NCBI GenBank assembly: GCA_008638375.1
Contig: VIRR01000493.1
Location: 140,001-204,000, forward strand
From: Nyssa sinensis
Taxonomy: Eukaryota; Streptophyta; Magnoliopsida; Cornales; Nyssaceae
Length of the DNA: 64,000 bases
Direction of reading: 5' to 3'
A program made the position numbers and the translations under genes. Shown in pieces: positions 47,365 to 59,593 of the stretch (positions are counted from its first letter, which is position 1; every line of letters begins with the position of its first letter). The notes under the pieces are model-generated. The model was not told where the DNA came from. It was given only the letters and a program-made list of their open reading frames with translations, and did not search any database.

Positions 47365-48800
47365 TAGTGCTTCATATTCTGCTTCATCATTGGAGTCTCT
47401 AACCCAAGCTTATGGAATTTTCAATAATGACTCCATCAGAGGATTAGAGTATCAATCTAACTCCCCATCCTTTATTAGTAGAAGACACATTCGTATTAAG
47501 TGTCCAGACTAGCCCCTTGGAAATACTGGGCTTTAAAATGTTAGGGCGTGGTTCTCTAGTGAATTCTGCGATCAAATGTACCAAGGCCTATACCTTGATT
47601 ACAGTTAAAGGCACATATTATAAATCAAACTCACGCAATTTGATGGACCATTTCACTAGTCGTCCAAAAATCTCGGGTTTGTAAAAAATTACTTCAGAGG
47701 ATAAAATGTTAGAACCGTAATGGAATGGACTTGAAAATATGGCCTGAGCTTCCAAGCTAAAATTACTAAAGCCAAAACTAGCTTTTCAATTTTAGAATAT
47801 CTCGTCTTTATATCAAGAAGTGTTTTGTTAATGTAAAAGATTGGTTTCTGGACCCCTTTTTCCTCTTTGATCAAGGTTGAACTTACTGCACTTTCTAACA
47901 CAGCTAGGTATAAAAGCAATTTTTCTCTTGACAATCGCTTTGACAGGATTTTGGGAGAGCCTAAATATTTCTTCAATTGTTGAAAGGCCTCTTCACACTC
48001 AAAGGTCCATTCTACGACTTTACTCCCCCTCAAAGATTTAATGAAGGGGAGGCACCGATTTGTTGATCTGATGATAAATATGTTCAACGCTGCCTCACTA
48101 CCATTTAGTTCATATATGTTTTTCTTTGTTTTGGGAGATTCCATGTCAACCAAGGCTCAGATCTGAGTAGAGTTAGCTTCAATCACTTTCTATGAGACAA
48201 GAAATCCTAAAAAGTTGCCTTTTGTAACCCCAAACATGCACTTTAAGGGATTCAACTTCATTTTATGTTACTTAAGTATATCAAATGTCTTGGATAAGTG
48301 ACGGTTATGGTCTGACTTAGGAACACTTTTCACGAACATATCATCAATGTAAACTTCCATAGTGCTTTTGATCTAGAGTTTGAACATTTTGTTGACAAGC
48401 CTTTGATAGGTAGCCTAAACATTCTTTAGCCTGAATGACATCACTTTATAATAATAGAGGTGTCGTTTGGATATGAATGCAGTATTCTCTTGAGCAGGAG
48501 GATACATCTGAATTTGATTTTACCCTAAATAAGCGTCTATAAAACTCCAAAGCTTATGGCCTGTCATGACATTTGCAAGTTGATCGATTCTGGGGAGAGG
48601 AATGCTATCTTTGGGGCATGTTTTGTTAAGATTGTTGTAGTCAATACAGACTCTCCACTTTTCATTCTTCTTCCATACGAGCACTATGTTAGCAATCCAT
48701 TCAAGATAAAAGACTTCTCGTATCATTCTTGCATCAAACAACCTCTAAACTTCCTCATTGATGATTTTGTGTCATTCTAGAACGAACACCCTCCTTCTCA
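47365..48800 (-). pseudogene. Tat-like RT, RNase H and start of second RNase H
   Basis: Minus strand. RT: KWRVCIDYNNLNKTCPKDSIPLPRID (48670-48590), SFIDAYLG (about 48545), the palm core VYIDDMFVKS with YIDD intact (about 48350), and LKCMFGVTKGNFLGF (about 48220). A 154-codon open stretch (48153-47689) gives the connection and RNase H: WTFECEEAFQQLKKYL, LLYLAVLESAVSSTLI, RYSKIEKLVLALVILAWKLRPYF. From about 47550 a second RNase H begins (WTLNTNVSSTNKGWG..., then NDEAEYEAL at 47365), the extra domain typical of the Tat lineage. Stops occur in RT. Confidence 0.85.
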
Positions 48801-49149
48801 GCCGAAGTAGAGGATGATCTGGATTGGTCATTAACTTATAGGAAATAAAGTCAAGATCAATTCCTTCCATATCCTTAGTCTCTAATGCAAAGACTGAAAG
48901 GTTTTATTTAAAAAATGTAACAAGTTTCATTTACTCGAAGAGGGATAGTGTTAATCCTATTTGCAAGAATTTGCCTTCAGCCTCTGAACTGACGTGCACT
49001 TTTATCAATTCTTCCTTGCATTTCTCCAAACTATTCCCCTTGGGACTTAATGGTTCTTCAATCTCAGAGGGACATTAGCATGCATCGCTCAGATCAGATT
49101 TAAAGATCTCACCTTGTTTGAGATCATACTATAATTGCTATTTAGGAGT

Positions 49150-49620
49150 CTTTTCTTTCAGTGCTATGGCATGACATTACCAAGTCGTTGGTTGGCACCT
49201 TTAATCATGATCACTTTGTCTTGATGGATGGACTTGAGGCACTAATGAAAAGTTGAAGTGACTGCCCCTATCTGGTGGATTCAAGGCCTTCTAATTATCA
49301 TGTTATAGAATGATTTGGCATCTAGAACCATGAACTCTAAAATCAACATTTTTTGTTCATTTCTTTCTCCTATTGTGGTCGAGAGATCTATCTTTCCCAT
49401 TGTGAAGCTGAGATGTCCATTAAACCTTGTCATTACTGCTATAGTTGTTCGGATGTATTTTTTTTTAATCTAATTTTATCTATTTAAATGGTTCGTAGAG
49501 CAACACACTGGTCAAACTGCTCGTATCTATGAGTATTCTTCTGATATAAAAATTAGCAATTTTCAAAGATATAACAAAAGCATCACTATAGGGGCAGTAT
49601 ACACCAACCAAATCTAGTTC
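49150..49620 (-). pseudogene. Tat-like protease region
   Basis: Minus strand: remnants of an aspartic protease, with FMVLDAKSFYNMIIRRPWIHQIGA and STFHQCLKS-like text (49330-49250), which follows the protease in Tat pol. The catalytic D-T/S-G triad upstream (about 49550, IRRILIDTSSL) is recognisable only as DTSS. Confidence 0.6.
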
Positions 49621-49999
49621 TGAGAACTATATTTGGGGTGTTGTCCTGGATCTTTTCTCAATTGCAAAGATTTGAATGGTATGAGGTTCTCACCTAGCCT
49701 CTTGGACGTACCCCTCTCTAGGTCTATTGGATAACCTAGTCATTGTAGTTTTAGTATGAAGCACGAATATTATGTGTTAGTTATTTGGCAGTCGTTGATC
49801 ATTATGGATTGCCTGCTGTTTGGGCCTCTAATCATGCCTTCTTTGAGAGGGTGTTTATCATTTCATTGATTTACCCTTTTGTCCTAGCGAACAAACTCTC
49901 TTAATCACCTATGACGGAACAAATACTTGATTTCCTACTTAAGGGCCCTGCACTCCTTGGTAGTGTGACCTTGCTCGCAATGAAAATGATAATATTTAT

Positions 50000-51484
50000 T
50001 TTTGTTCCTCATTTCTAGGTTGCTCTTCATGGGTTTTGGCCACTTCAAGTTCTCGCAGGCCTAAATCTAATGGAATATATGAGTTAAAGAGGCGTTCATG
50101 AAAGTATAGTTATTGTACCTCCTAGACCTCATGTTGATCTGTCCCCTAGATGATGTACCGTTATCTAAACTCTGAGCTCTTTTCTTGTTGTCTTTGGTAT
50201 CCTTCTTCCGAGCTTGCTTGTCTTTATGAGCCTTCTGAACAAAAGTTTTAGTATATTCCAGGTTGTTATACTTCCGAGCTCGTTCTACAAAGGTTGTCAT
50301 GTTTGTTGTAGGATTATTGGTTAGTGAATCATGGAAATGTCTAGGGCCTAGACCTGAGGTCAATGCTGCTACCAAAAAATTTTTATTGCAACCATCTATC
50401 TTGGTAAGCTCTGTATTAAAACGAGCTATATATTCCCTCACAGTCTTCCCCTTAGCCTGTTTGACGGTTAAGAGAAACTCTGGTCCTTTTCTTAATTTTA
50501 TGTAAGTTAGGAATCGGTCAAGGAATAACCTATTAAGCTTACAAAAATTGTTGTTTGGGTTATGGGAAAGGTTGTAGAACCACTTGAGGGTTGTACCCTT
50601 GAGGCTGGTGATAAAGGTTTGACACATGAATGCATTTGTGGCCTCGTGCAGGGCCATGGTGTGTTGATAGTGGGACAAATGGTTGCCAGGATCTTCAACT
50701 CTGTCATACAGGGTGAATTTCGGCACAATGAACTTTTTTGGTCGTTCTTATGCTATTATAGTGGCGTGGAAAGCCTCTTGAGAAATTTACTCAGTTCATC
50801 ATGCTCTAGAGGAATATGAGGCTTCTTGGTTGATATAGTCTGATCGTGAGAGTCTGTTGTTTCTTTAATCCTTTAGGGGACCCTGGGCATATTTAGTGGG
50901 TATCATGAAGGCACTAAGTTTCCAGCTTGACTTGGATTCCTCGTTAGTGTGACCTCAGGTGGATTCGGTCTATTGGTACAAGAGGATGTTGATTCGTAGG
51001 AGCAGGAGGGTACCTAGCTTTTAGTGTCATAGGATTCTATGCTGGTTGCACAAGGGTGTTGGAAAGTTTAGGTTGCTAATATGCACTCCTAGGGCTGATG
51101 GTATTGGTACTCTAGTTCTGCTTTGGTAGTGCAGAGCTGAATGCACTGGTAAAGTGCTCATGTTAAGTATTGTCGAGGTTTGAGGATCAGCCCCATCCTA
51201 GTAGTGTTTTGAGGGTGTACTGCTTGGGTGTTAGAGACTTCACCGAGCTGGGGATCCCCTCTTACCGCAATCTTCGCTAGAGGATGGGGGGCCCCTTGAG
51301 TGGTATTCACCGGTGAAGAGGGACGATGTATACTTTTTTGGCCTTGCACTAGTGTTGCTATTGCTTGAGATATGGCTAAGATTTGGTATTGCATCTAGTC
51401 TATCTATTGTTGCATTCGAGATGGGGCCCGTCCTCTTCCCCTTCTAGTAGGAGTTTGGTTTTGTGAATTTGGTGGATTTGCCAT
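50000..51484 (-). pseudogene. Tat-like gag
   Basis: Start MANPPNSQNQTPTRRGRGRA at 51484, 82 bp after the primer site. It is stopped by TAG after SRMQQ, then resumes (51394-51158). The capsid core is open for 219 codons (50726-50067): DRVEDPGNHLSHYQHTMALH, ATNAFMCQTFITSLKGTTLK, WFYNLSH, GPEFLLTVKQAKGKTVREYI, RFNTELTKIDGC, LTSGLGPRHFHDSL. A zinc-knuckle remnant follows at about 49990 (FHCEQGHTTKEC). This matches Pfam retrotrans_gag as found in Tat elements. Confidence 0.88.
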
Positions 51485-51565
51485 AATGGAGACTCGATGC
51501 CATTGATATAAAACAAGTAGGAAGAATTGGGATCTCAAATGTAGATTGAATAGAAACTTTAGTCG

Positions 51566-51582
51566 TTCCCACAGACGGCGAC
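51566..51582 (-). other. Primer-binding site region of the Tat-like element
   Basis: The minus strand reads GTCGCCGTCTGTGGGAA just inside the 5' LTR, one base from the GGCGCCGTCTGTGGGAA sequence typical of Tat/Grande/Retand. Confidence 0.8.
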
Positions 51583-51586
51583 AAAC

Positions 51587-52042
51587 TGAAGTTACCAGTT
51601 TCTGATCGGAGGTATATCTTCTTTGACTTCTTGCCAAAAGCACTAGATCAGAGGCTCACCAGAAAGAATCCGGTAATAATTGCTCCGATGATAAAGTTAA
51701 AGAAAAATAAATATAGTAATTAAAAAATAATAATTGAGCAAAGCTTGAAAGTATATCTTGAAACCTTATTTATAGATTGTTTAAATATTCAAATTTAAGT
51801 AGGATTAAGAATCATAACGATTGAGATTTGAAAATATTCATAAATATAAATTAATATATTAAACTTTGTTTCTTTATTTTAAAATTAATAATCTCTTCAA
51901 AGTGATGATATCTTCATAATCTTATTATTCATGATCAGTAGACACCATCTTGATCCGTACTCAACTATATCTTACCTTGATACTTGTATAATCCAACAAC
52001 ACGTCTCATGATATTAAGTCGATATTAATTTATGGTGTATCA
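51587..52042 (-). repeat. 5' LTR of the Tat-like element
   Basis: 456 bp, TGATACACCATAAATT...GGTAACTTCA on the minus strand. Shared landmarks with the 3' LTR: CCGATGATAAAGTTA, CCTTATTTATAG (a TATA-type TATAAATAAGG on the minus strand), CATAACGATTG and AGATTTGAAAATAT. Its plus strand shows many A where the partner has G, consistent with deamination. Confidence 0.85.
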
Positions 52043-52480
52043 AATTTGAAGTCTGGCATTAATATTCTAAGATGAGGCACACTTTGTACAAATTCGGATA
52101 ATGGGAAAGCGTGTCGGCCGGGTCTCGGTGGATAAAATGGGACCCGCACCCAGTTGTAATTTAATTGGGTTTGGACTTTCGTGCACGTGAGACAAGACTT
52201 AACACGTGCAAAAGGAGATGCAAATGCAGTCTAAGTCATAATAAAGTGGGTGTGGGTGTGTGTGTATGTAAGAAGCTGTTGTTTTGCCCCCAACGCAACC
52301 ATCCTTTTGAAAAATAAAATCCCATCGATTGACAACACATCACTGGCTGTCTTATGATTTGAAGCCCTTCGATTTGACGTTTGACTTGTCTTTTCATCCC
52401 ACCCTTTCTCTCTCTTTCTTCATCTCTCTCTCATCATATATACATACGCAACTTTGTACAGCCCAAGCATATACATGTGC
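52043..52480. other. Intergenic, low-copy-looking
   Basis: Less AT-rich than its surroundings, with CACGTG-type boxes (GTGCACGTGAGAC near 52181; AACACGTGC near 52201) and a GT run (52250-52267). These resemble plant promoter elements, but no ORF of size or known RNA follows except the hairpin at 52481. Confidence 0.4.
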
Positions 52481-52722
52481 ATATATAAAACACATATTTA
52501 CATTTTGGCTTCATGCATAGATTATATACACCATAAATAGTTAAATACTCTACCAAGAATTACGACATATAAGTATACATATATACATTCAGCGGAAATC
52601 CTAGGATTTCCTGAGGCGCGTGGGATTACGCCCTGACGGGGGAAATGTCGTAATTCTATATAACTATTTGTGGTGTATAAGCTACGCATAGAGCCAAAAT
52701 GTAAATATGTGTATATATATAT
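52481..52722 (+). ncRNA. Long imperfect hairpin (precursor-RNA-like or foldback element)
   Basis: The left arm, 52481-52568, and the right arm, 52645-52722, are reverse complements over about 75-80 bp with few mismatches and one about 9-nt bulge. Matching blocks are ACACATATTTACATTTTGGC, ATGCATAG/ATGCGTAG, ATACACCATAAATAGTTA and AGAATTACGACAT. The 76-nt loop contains a second perfect palindrome, GGAAATCCTAGGATTTCC (52594-52611). No coding potential. It could be a young microRNA-like precursor, a foldback transposon or a MITE; no target duplication is obvious. Confidence 0.6.
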
Positions 52723-55176
52723 ATATTCTATCTGAAAATTAAAAAATAAAAAAATAAATTATATTACTCTCTCAAAATGTTTAATAGTTATATTAATCTC
52801 TTTTGAAAATTATAAAATTTCATTAATTTTTTTTTTATTTTTGCTAATAAGTTACAAATATACATTTCAGTCAATTTTTTTTAAACAATAAAGTTGTCCA
52901 TTTTAAGTTTTTTTTCTTTTATTTTTTTGATTTTGAATAATTTTTTTAACTTTTAAAAAAAATTTATTTTATATAAAAATAAATTAAACATTTTAATTAA
53001 TATTTATTTGAAAATAAAAATTAAAAAGATTATAAAAATTAAAAAATCAACAAAAATAAAGAAATATGTAATTTTGTCATTTTAAATAAAAAATTGACTA
53101 AATAGAGTTTATAAAAGTATTTTTGCACTTTGAAAATTTTTTCTATCTCTTATGTTGTATTTTTTGGATAATGTCTAAGTGGTGGCCAGAGTTAATGCAG
53201 GTTAAATTTGAAATTGTTAACACCCACTTGATATTCAAATTACATCTGGAAAAAGACTAGTATAAGCTCAATCATAAAGTCAACATATTAATTTCTTTAA
53301 GCTCCACTTAAAGATAAGGTCTCAAATTTTATATATTATAGTATAATTAAATTAGAAGTTTAAGATTAATAAAAATCTAACTCTACAAAAGTCTCAGATT
53401 TTATGGATTTATAGTATAATCAAATTAAAAATCTAAGTTTAATAAAAATCGAACACTATTAAAAGATCCCATAAAAACTTCATAAAAAAATACTTAGTTC
53501 CATTAATAAAGTTTTATTTGTATCTTACTCTAATATTTTATTACTATCTATTTAGATAAAAATAAAATTATGTAAAAACTTTATTATTAGAATTTCATTT
53601 AATATATCGCTTTAGGCCTTCAATTGTTTAGAGTCAGCCTAGGTATAAGTATTTGCTTAAAATAAGATAATAAAGAGAGGAAATTAATGAACAAATTAAA
53701 GAAAAATGCTTGGAATTTTATTATTTGTAGAATTGTGTGTCTAGGAATATAATTAGGTGTTAATGGCTAAATTTAATTTATTTGATAATATTTCAATTTT
53801 CCAATTTTTGTTGTGTTTTCAAAAAAAATGCCGTTAGCTCTCATATCCCTGTTGAAATAAAAAAAATCTTGAGGTTGGGAAAATTACTTATCTACATCTA
53901 CTGTTTTCTAGCTTGCACATCCGAATAAAAGGTACTAAGAAAAATTAAAGGTAATTTTGTTTGAAGGAGACAATAGTACTGTTAAAAGTAATAATACAAG
54001 TTTTTAAGAAATTTGTTGTAAAATATGTCATCAAGTAGTTAAAAATTTTGAGTTTGAACCAATCATCGTCACATGGTAGGGAGTTTGACCACACAACTTA
54101 ATTCTCTGCTTAATAGTGTTAGTAGAAACGAAGTATCTTTTTATTTTTTTTAAAAAAAGAAGAAAAATATTTGAGGGAAAGGGAAATGTTGCCTGAATAT
54201 GGAAAGAAAATGGTCTTTCCTTCCAACCGGGTTGAACATGAAGGAAACTACTATAGGCTAACATATTAATAAAAAGTAATGTTTGGTACTCACATGGGAG
54301 TGTCATGGGTGTGGGTCTCATACTTATGTGAGTATAAATGTATATATACATTTGCCATGAAATATTACTCTTAATAAAAAAAAAAAAAAACTGTAATTGC
54401 TTTGATGAGTTAAAAAACACAAAAAAAAATCCTAAATATCCTCATTCAAACAAAAAGAAAATTGGGGGCTAGGAGTAGGCTCTTCCCCTTTGCTTTGTCT
54501 TTTTCTTCATGACAATCCTTTCTCCTAATTTTTCCTCCTGTCACTCGAAGAATAAGAATTCGAAAGAAATAAAGGCTTGGAAGAAAAGGGGATCAAGATT
54601 TTTTAGTGAGAGGATAATAGCTACCAATACACACATACATACAGATATATATATATATATATATGTTGTGGATGATTTAGGGTTGATTATTTCAACAATT
54701 GAGATGATTTTGGGTCAATCGGATCAACGATTGAAATCTTCTATCTTAATCATGCAAAACAAAAAGTTAGGAGTCATTAGAGGAGCTCCAATGATGAGCA
54801 CTCCAACGATCAAGTCAAGTGATTGCTATTAATTGAAGAAATTAGGCTATGCTTGGGGACGTACCTTACATGCACAAGCTTTTATAGGAGTTTTACATAC
54901 TATTTTGATACGATTGAAGAGAGAAAATATCGAGATTATGATTATCTCATCATTGAGGTTTCCTAGTTAGATTATACTAGAAGGTTAGATCTGTAAGACT
55001 GAGTTTATTCGTCTCGTACTGGATCCAAAAGTAGAGCTGTAAACTTTGAGATCTGTAGGTTATCACTTCGGAATGTCTAAATTGTTACTTTGTTGAGTAA
55101 TCTATTTAATTCAGTGCGGCAAGATCCTTTCGACCTGTATGTTCATGTGTCATGAAGATCTTATTTTGGCCCATCA

Positions 55177-55221
<45 letters not shown>

Positions 55222-55348
55222 AGAGTAATACGAAGTTATCTTTAGTAATTTTGTTTAAATTCATGTAGTTCGAAGTTCATAATTGAGTGATTGGTGGTAA
55301 AAGTTTTGTTTTATTTTTTTGATGTTTATTCATCTTATAGGGAAAGAA
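52723..55348. other. AT-rich intergenic DNA
   Basis: No gene. Noted: a diverged direct repeat of about 75-80 bp (53315-53470, phrase AAATTTTATatatTATAGTATAATtAAATTA), (TA)n at 54645-54664 and 55166-55218, and a stretch at 54780-55165 whose layout (GGAGCTCCAATGATGAGCACTCCAACGATC) recalls the Tat LTR but is too diverged to call. Confidence 0.5.
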
Positions 55349-55499
55349 AAGCTATAGTACAAGAAAATAGAACTTTACAAAAAAAAAAATAGCGAGGCTT
55401 TACATAAACCGTCACTAACTGGCAGCAATTTTTTATAACCGCGCTAATTGGTGGCATTTTCTAATAACCCTGGTAAAGGTCAATTTTCTTCTAGAGCTA
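55349..55499. mobile_element. Possible small CACTA-derived element
   Basis: The left end gCTATAGTACAAGAAAATAGA and right end GTCAATTTTCTTCTAGAGCt form imperfect inverted termini resembling CACTACAAGAAAA. Between them lie TAGCGAGG, CCGTCACTAACTGGCAGC and CCGCGCTAATTGGTGGC, decayed forms of the GCGACG subterminal repeats of CACTA elements. About 150 bp, no ORF. Confidence 0.4.
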
Positions 55500-56600
55500 C
55501 ACTTTCAGAGCTATTATTAAAAATCATATTTCTTTTTCTTTTTTTCCCTTTTTTTTTTTGTAAGATAAGATTCATCCTTGAATTCTAGTATAGTACTTTA
55601 ACTGAAAAATAATCAAAGTTCTAGCAACAAAGTTCAAGGGGGGGACAAAGAAAAAGAAAAATTATTGCAACAAAGGTCAACAGAAGAAAGATGATTCATG
55701 TGAGGAATGAAACGACCGACATGCAATGAAAGAATTGAGCTGCAAAGCAACAAGTAATTTGATTTGAACGTATGAGGTGAAGGGAGATGAAGATGAAGAT
55801 GAAGGCATTGAGTGCAAGATTTAATTTTCTTAAGTCAAGACATGCCAAACTAATCCCAAGAGGCTCAATTTAAGAGTAACATGACTCCATGAGTTGATTC
55901 ATAAAACTTTAGCAAAGGCCAAATATCAAAGGTCAATGGAATTCCCTTTTCAAATTCCCTTTATTGATGAAGTAGCTCACAATTCAATGTGCCTGGAGTA
56001 CTTCACATTAAAATGATGTGTAAAGAAGTTAGGGTGTGTTTGGTAAAAGGAATTTACTTAGGAGTAGGAGATAATTAAAATCCCCCCATTCCAATTCTGA
56101 AGTTCGGATTAAATTTCAGTTATAATTAAGAAAGAGGCTTATAAATTTAAAAGACATGTTCATTGAGACCTACTCACATTAGAAGCAGCTTTCCAAGGGC
56201 AAAGGAGGAAAATTTTGAAAAGATTAAACAATGCCTAATTGCTCGTTGAAAGTTCAATTATTGATTCAACATTCAAGATAACGAAAGTTTGAACGTAAAC
56301 TGTCAAAATGGTATTGTTTGGCCTGATTTGAAATTTCCCAAAAAGAAAAAAAAAAAAGGGGCATAAATTTTTGGTACACATACAAAATAAGGTCATTTTG
56401 AAAAATCAAAGTAACGTAGGTTAAGGAAGCATCATCCTTTTTTTTCAAACAACTGGAAAATGACACCATTTTTGTTTCATTATTTCTTTTTTTAGGATGA
56501 CTTCAGTTTTGACCTAAACTCAAACCAATTATTTTGATATGATGCTTATCTGCTTCAATAAATCAACCTAAAACAACGCGTGTTTGTCGGTTATAAAACA
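55500..56600. other. Intergenic, no feature recognised
   Basis: AT-rich, ending in a (TA)n run at 56621-56650. A purine patch gATGAAGATGAAGATGAAGG lies near 55786. No gene seen. Confidence 0.5.
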
Positions 56601-56699
56601 ATTGTTAGAATCCAATATAATGAATATATATATATATATATATATATATTTATGTATGTATGTATATTGTGAAAATTTCATACAAGTTTATTTCTGTCG

Positions 56700-58257
56700 T
56701 AGAAGACAAATCTTGTTTAATTAATCAAGATGTAATAGATTATAGGTTTAATTAATTATGATCGTTTCTCCATTAAAGTTAACTTAAGAGGTTCATACAA
56801 GTCCGTAAAGATAAAATACAAATAACTAACTTGGCACAAAACCATGAATAACCTCTAATCTGTTTGAATTTCTCGATATCTGCTTCTTCTTAATCAGTCT
56901 TTCTAATCAGTCTTTCACAATTCGCAGATTCATTACCGCAACAGTGTGCAAATTCCTATGCAATGAAAATATGTACCTAGCCTACTATATGTATATAGAC
57001 TTCAAGCACAAGGTATTGAGATCTTGCAGACAAATTGTGACAAATAATTTATCAATTTTAATTATCCGGCCCTTAATAAAATCATGTTTAATTAAACGTA
57101 ACCGTTGTCATACTTTTTACTAAACTTAACTTAACTTAAGAGATTGATTTCTATTTAAAAAATTCTCTAGTTAAATCACTGAAACAATTAATTCAAATAT
57201 ATTAAGTAACTATAACAAAATTAAGTAAAATAGAGAATAATAAAGACATGAAGATTTTTACATGAGAAACCTTTCTAGGGAATAAAACCCACCCAACTGT
57301 AAAATATTCACTAATTAATAATGAACATAATATAAGTCCTTAAAGATATAATCCTCAAAAGAACTAACTTGTCACAAATTAGTGGATTATTGAATCTTCT
57401 AGTTATTTGGTTCTTCTTGATTAGTCCTTTTCAACCACAACATCATTCAAAATCCACAGATTCATCACCGCAGTAGGGTAGAAAGTCCTATGTAATGGCA
57501 GTATGTGTCTAGCCTGTTTTATGCATTTATGTGTACTATCTGTTACTATGTATATAGACTTCAAAACATAAGGTATAGAACCTTGTAGAGAAACTGACTA
57601 TATGAATAAAAACTAAAGCAAAAATTTTCTTCATATATCTTAATGCTTCAAAAGGCCAAGGTTCCTTTTATGTATCACATACACCCTTTTATAATAAAAA
57701 ATTGTGTCCTAGTTGGAATAGGTATTAGCAATCCAATTTAGAAACATACAACCAATACGGTCACGATTTTTTCCACACGCGTTTGGACAAGGAATACTTC
57801 ATCATTCTGATAGAGTTCCATTTGGACGTGTATAATCTTCCATTCGGATGGATAAGCTACTGGAAAAATAGTTCAAGACTTACGATGGAATTATTATGAT
57901 TTTTTTAATAACCATTTAAATAATACCAAAATAATTTAAGAAACACAATGTTTAGTAACTCACATAAGTAAACTTATCTTATACTCAAAACTAAACTATA
58001 CTTAAGGTCATTTTGACCATTGTAAAGTTCATCTCAAACTTAAACTCAATTATAAGTTAAGTGCGTAAGTGTAATGAAAAATATGCAAAATCACATACCT
58101 TGAATTGCACACTTCTTTAGACTTGACATACTTTTAGGCTTTTTGAGTCTTCATTTAAAGACTCATAATAATACACATGACTCAACAATGACTTGTCTAA
58201 ATAATTATACTTTTTTGAAAAGAACGGACAGCACAATTTTGTTTAATTTTCCTAACA
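56700..58257 (-). mobile_element. 3' LTR of a minus-strand copia element, with internal duplication
   Basis: On the minus strand it starts TGTTAGGAAAATTAAAC (58257) and shares blocks with the other copia LTRs (AATGAAGACTCAAA, TTTTTCCAGTAGCTTATCC, GGTTTCTCATGTAAAA). Its distal part is present twice in direct order, about 56700-57050 and 57240-57600, offset 538-559 bp (acTTGGCACAAA/acTTGTCACAAA; GTATATAGACTTCAA in both). The low end is approximate. Confidence 0.65.
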
Positions 58258-59593
58258 ATCACTTATTTGGCAATTCTTGATAAAACATAAATCAGAAAAT
58301 TACAACCGTAAACCCATTATATTTTGTCAAATCAAAGTAAAATAAACTTCGTAGATATGAGATCACCTATAAAGATACTTACACACCAAAACTCAAACAA
58401 AATATTAAACACATGTGTGGTAAATATTAACAATAAAAGGATTATATGGTGAACTAAGTAACTAAAGACATTTGACGCATCATATATATCATCAAAGCAT
58501 AATGCATGAAATCTATCTTTAGAAATAAAAATTAATTAAAATAAAATCCCCCTTTAATATCAAAATATCTAACTTTTCAATGATTCCCCCTAAAACTCAC
58601 AATTTCCCAGAACTTAAATTAGGCAAATCACAATGTTGATCTTCTCCTTTTTGTCATGATTGTCAAAGATAAAAAATAAAGGATATAAATATACTAATGG
58701 TATGTGCACTAGATAATCCAGTACCAAGAGCCATATGAGTAGTTTTAAAGTTAACAAGGTCGTATACAACATTAAAGAATGAACAAATAGTAACTTTTGT
58801 ATAAATGTTGAGAGAAATAATACACGCGATCACGAAAATTCATCTAAAATTAAGTAATTATCAATAACGCAGCATAAAATTTAGATTTTAGCATAAAGGC
58901 CCAATAACCCAATCAGAATGTACTATAAGACAATTTCAAGCATTTTCAAATATCTGATTAATTTATATCTTCAAAGCTCAACATCGACCAAAATATTTGA
59001 ATGTGTTTTAACAAGATATTTGATGAACTTTGTGAAGCATACACATCTTTCTTTATTGTTTCTTGCAAAGACAAGAATAATTATTCAATTTTTTTAAGGC
59101 AAAATATACTGACATTTAACCAAACACATTGAACTATCAATTTTTTTATCAAGTTCTTAGCACTTCACAATTTATTAAATCTTACTCACATTCGTGTGCT
59201 TTCATTTTCTCATTGAGATGTGGATTCTAATTATAGATTTAAAAGCAACAATACTTCAATAATGTGAACTAGTGTATACATGAGAATGCCTTAAAACAAT
59301 AGACTGTTTCTCATGTCCATAGTACAATTATCAATTAGCATTAGTGACATGGAGAGCATATCAACTTGTCACTATTTAAGGAAGTGAAATGATATGTGAC
59401 TAATCCACCACACACATAAATTAAGTTATCATGAATATTCAAGTATTCATCCTTATATAGCACATATATTATCAAAAAAGCTATACCAAAAATAAAAACA
59501 AAAAGTAAATAATAAAAAAGATATAATATCCATAGCTATTAGACAAAGTGTTAAATATTTAAGAACATTATAATGCTATGATCTAAACAATAT
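58258..59593 (-). other. 3' untranslated region of the minus-strand copia element
   Basis: Between the pol stop and the LTR: long AT-rich sequence without ORFs. A purine tract AAAGGGGGATTTTA (minus strand, 58542-58555) and ATTGTGAGTTTTAGGGGGAATC (about 58575-58596) are polypurine-like. A long 3' UTR here is usual for SIRE-type copia elements. Confidence 0.5.

Larger units (their letters stand above)
40112..52042 (-). mobile_element. Structurally complete Tat-lineage Ty3/gypsy element
   Basis: About 11.9 kb including a 2.08-kb nested LTR. On the minus strand: LTR (52042-51587), primer site, gag, PR, RT, RNase H, a second RNase H, INT, a 3' region with tandem repeats and an antisense gene, polypurine tract, LTR (40540-40112). 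This order, the GGCGCCGTCTGTGGGAA-type primer region, the double RNase H and the antisense ORF between pol and the 3' LTR are known traits of Tat elements (Grande, Retand and relatives). Flanks ATTTT (40107-40111) and AATTT (52043-52047) are a one-mismatch duplication. The LTRs have diverged strongly and every coding domain has stops, so it is an old, dead copy. Confidence 0.88.

Noticed and set aside
54031..54832. 129- and 107-codon frames
   Set aside because: Composed largely of poly-T/poly-A and TA-repeat translation; no domain.
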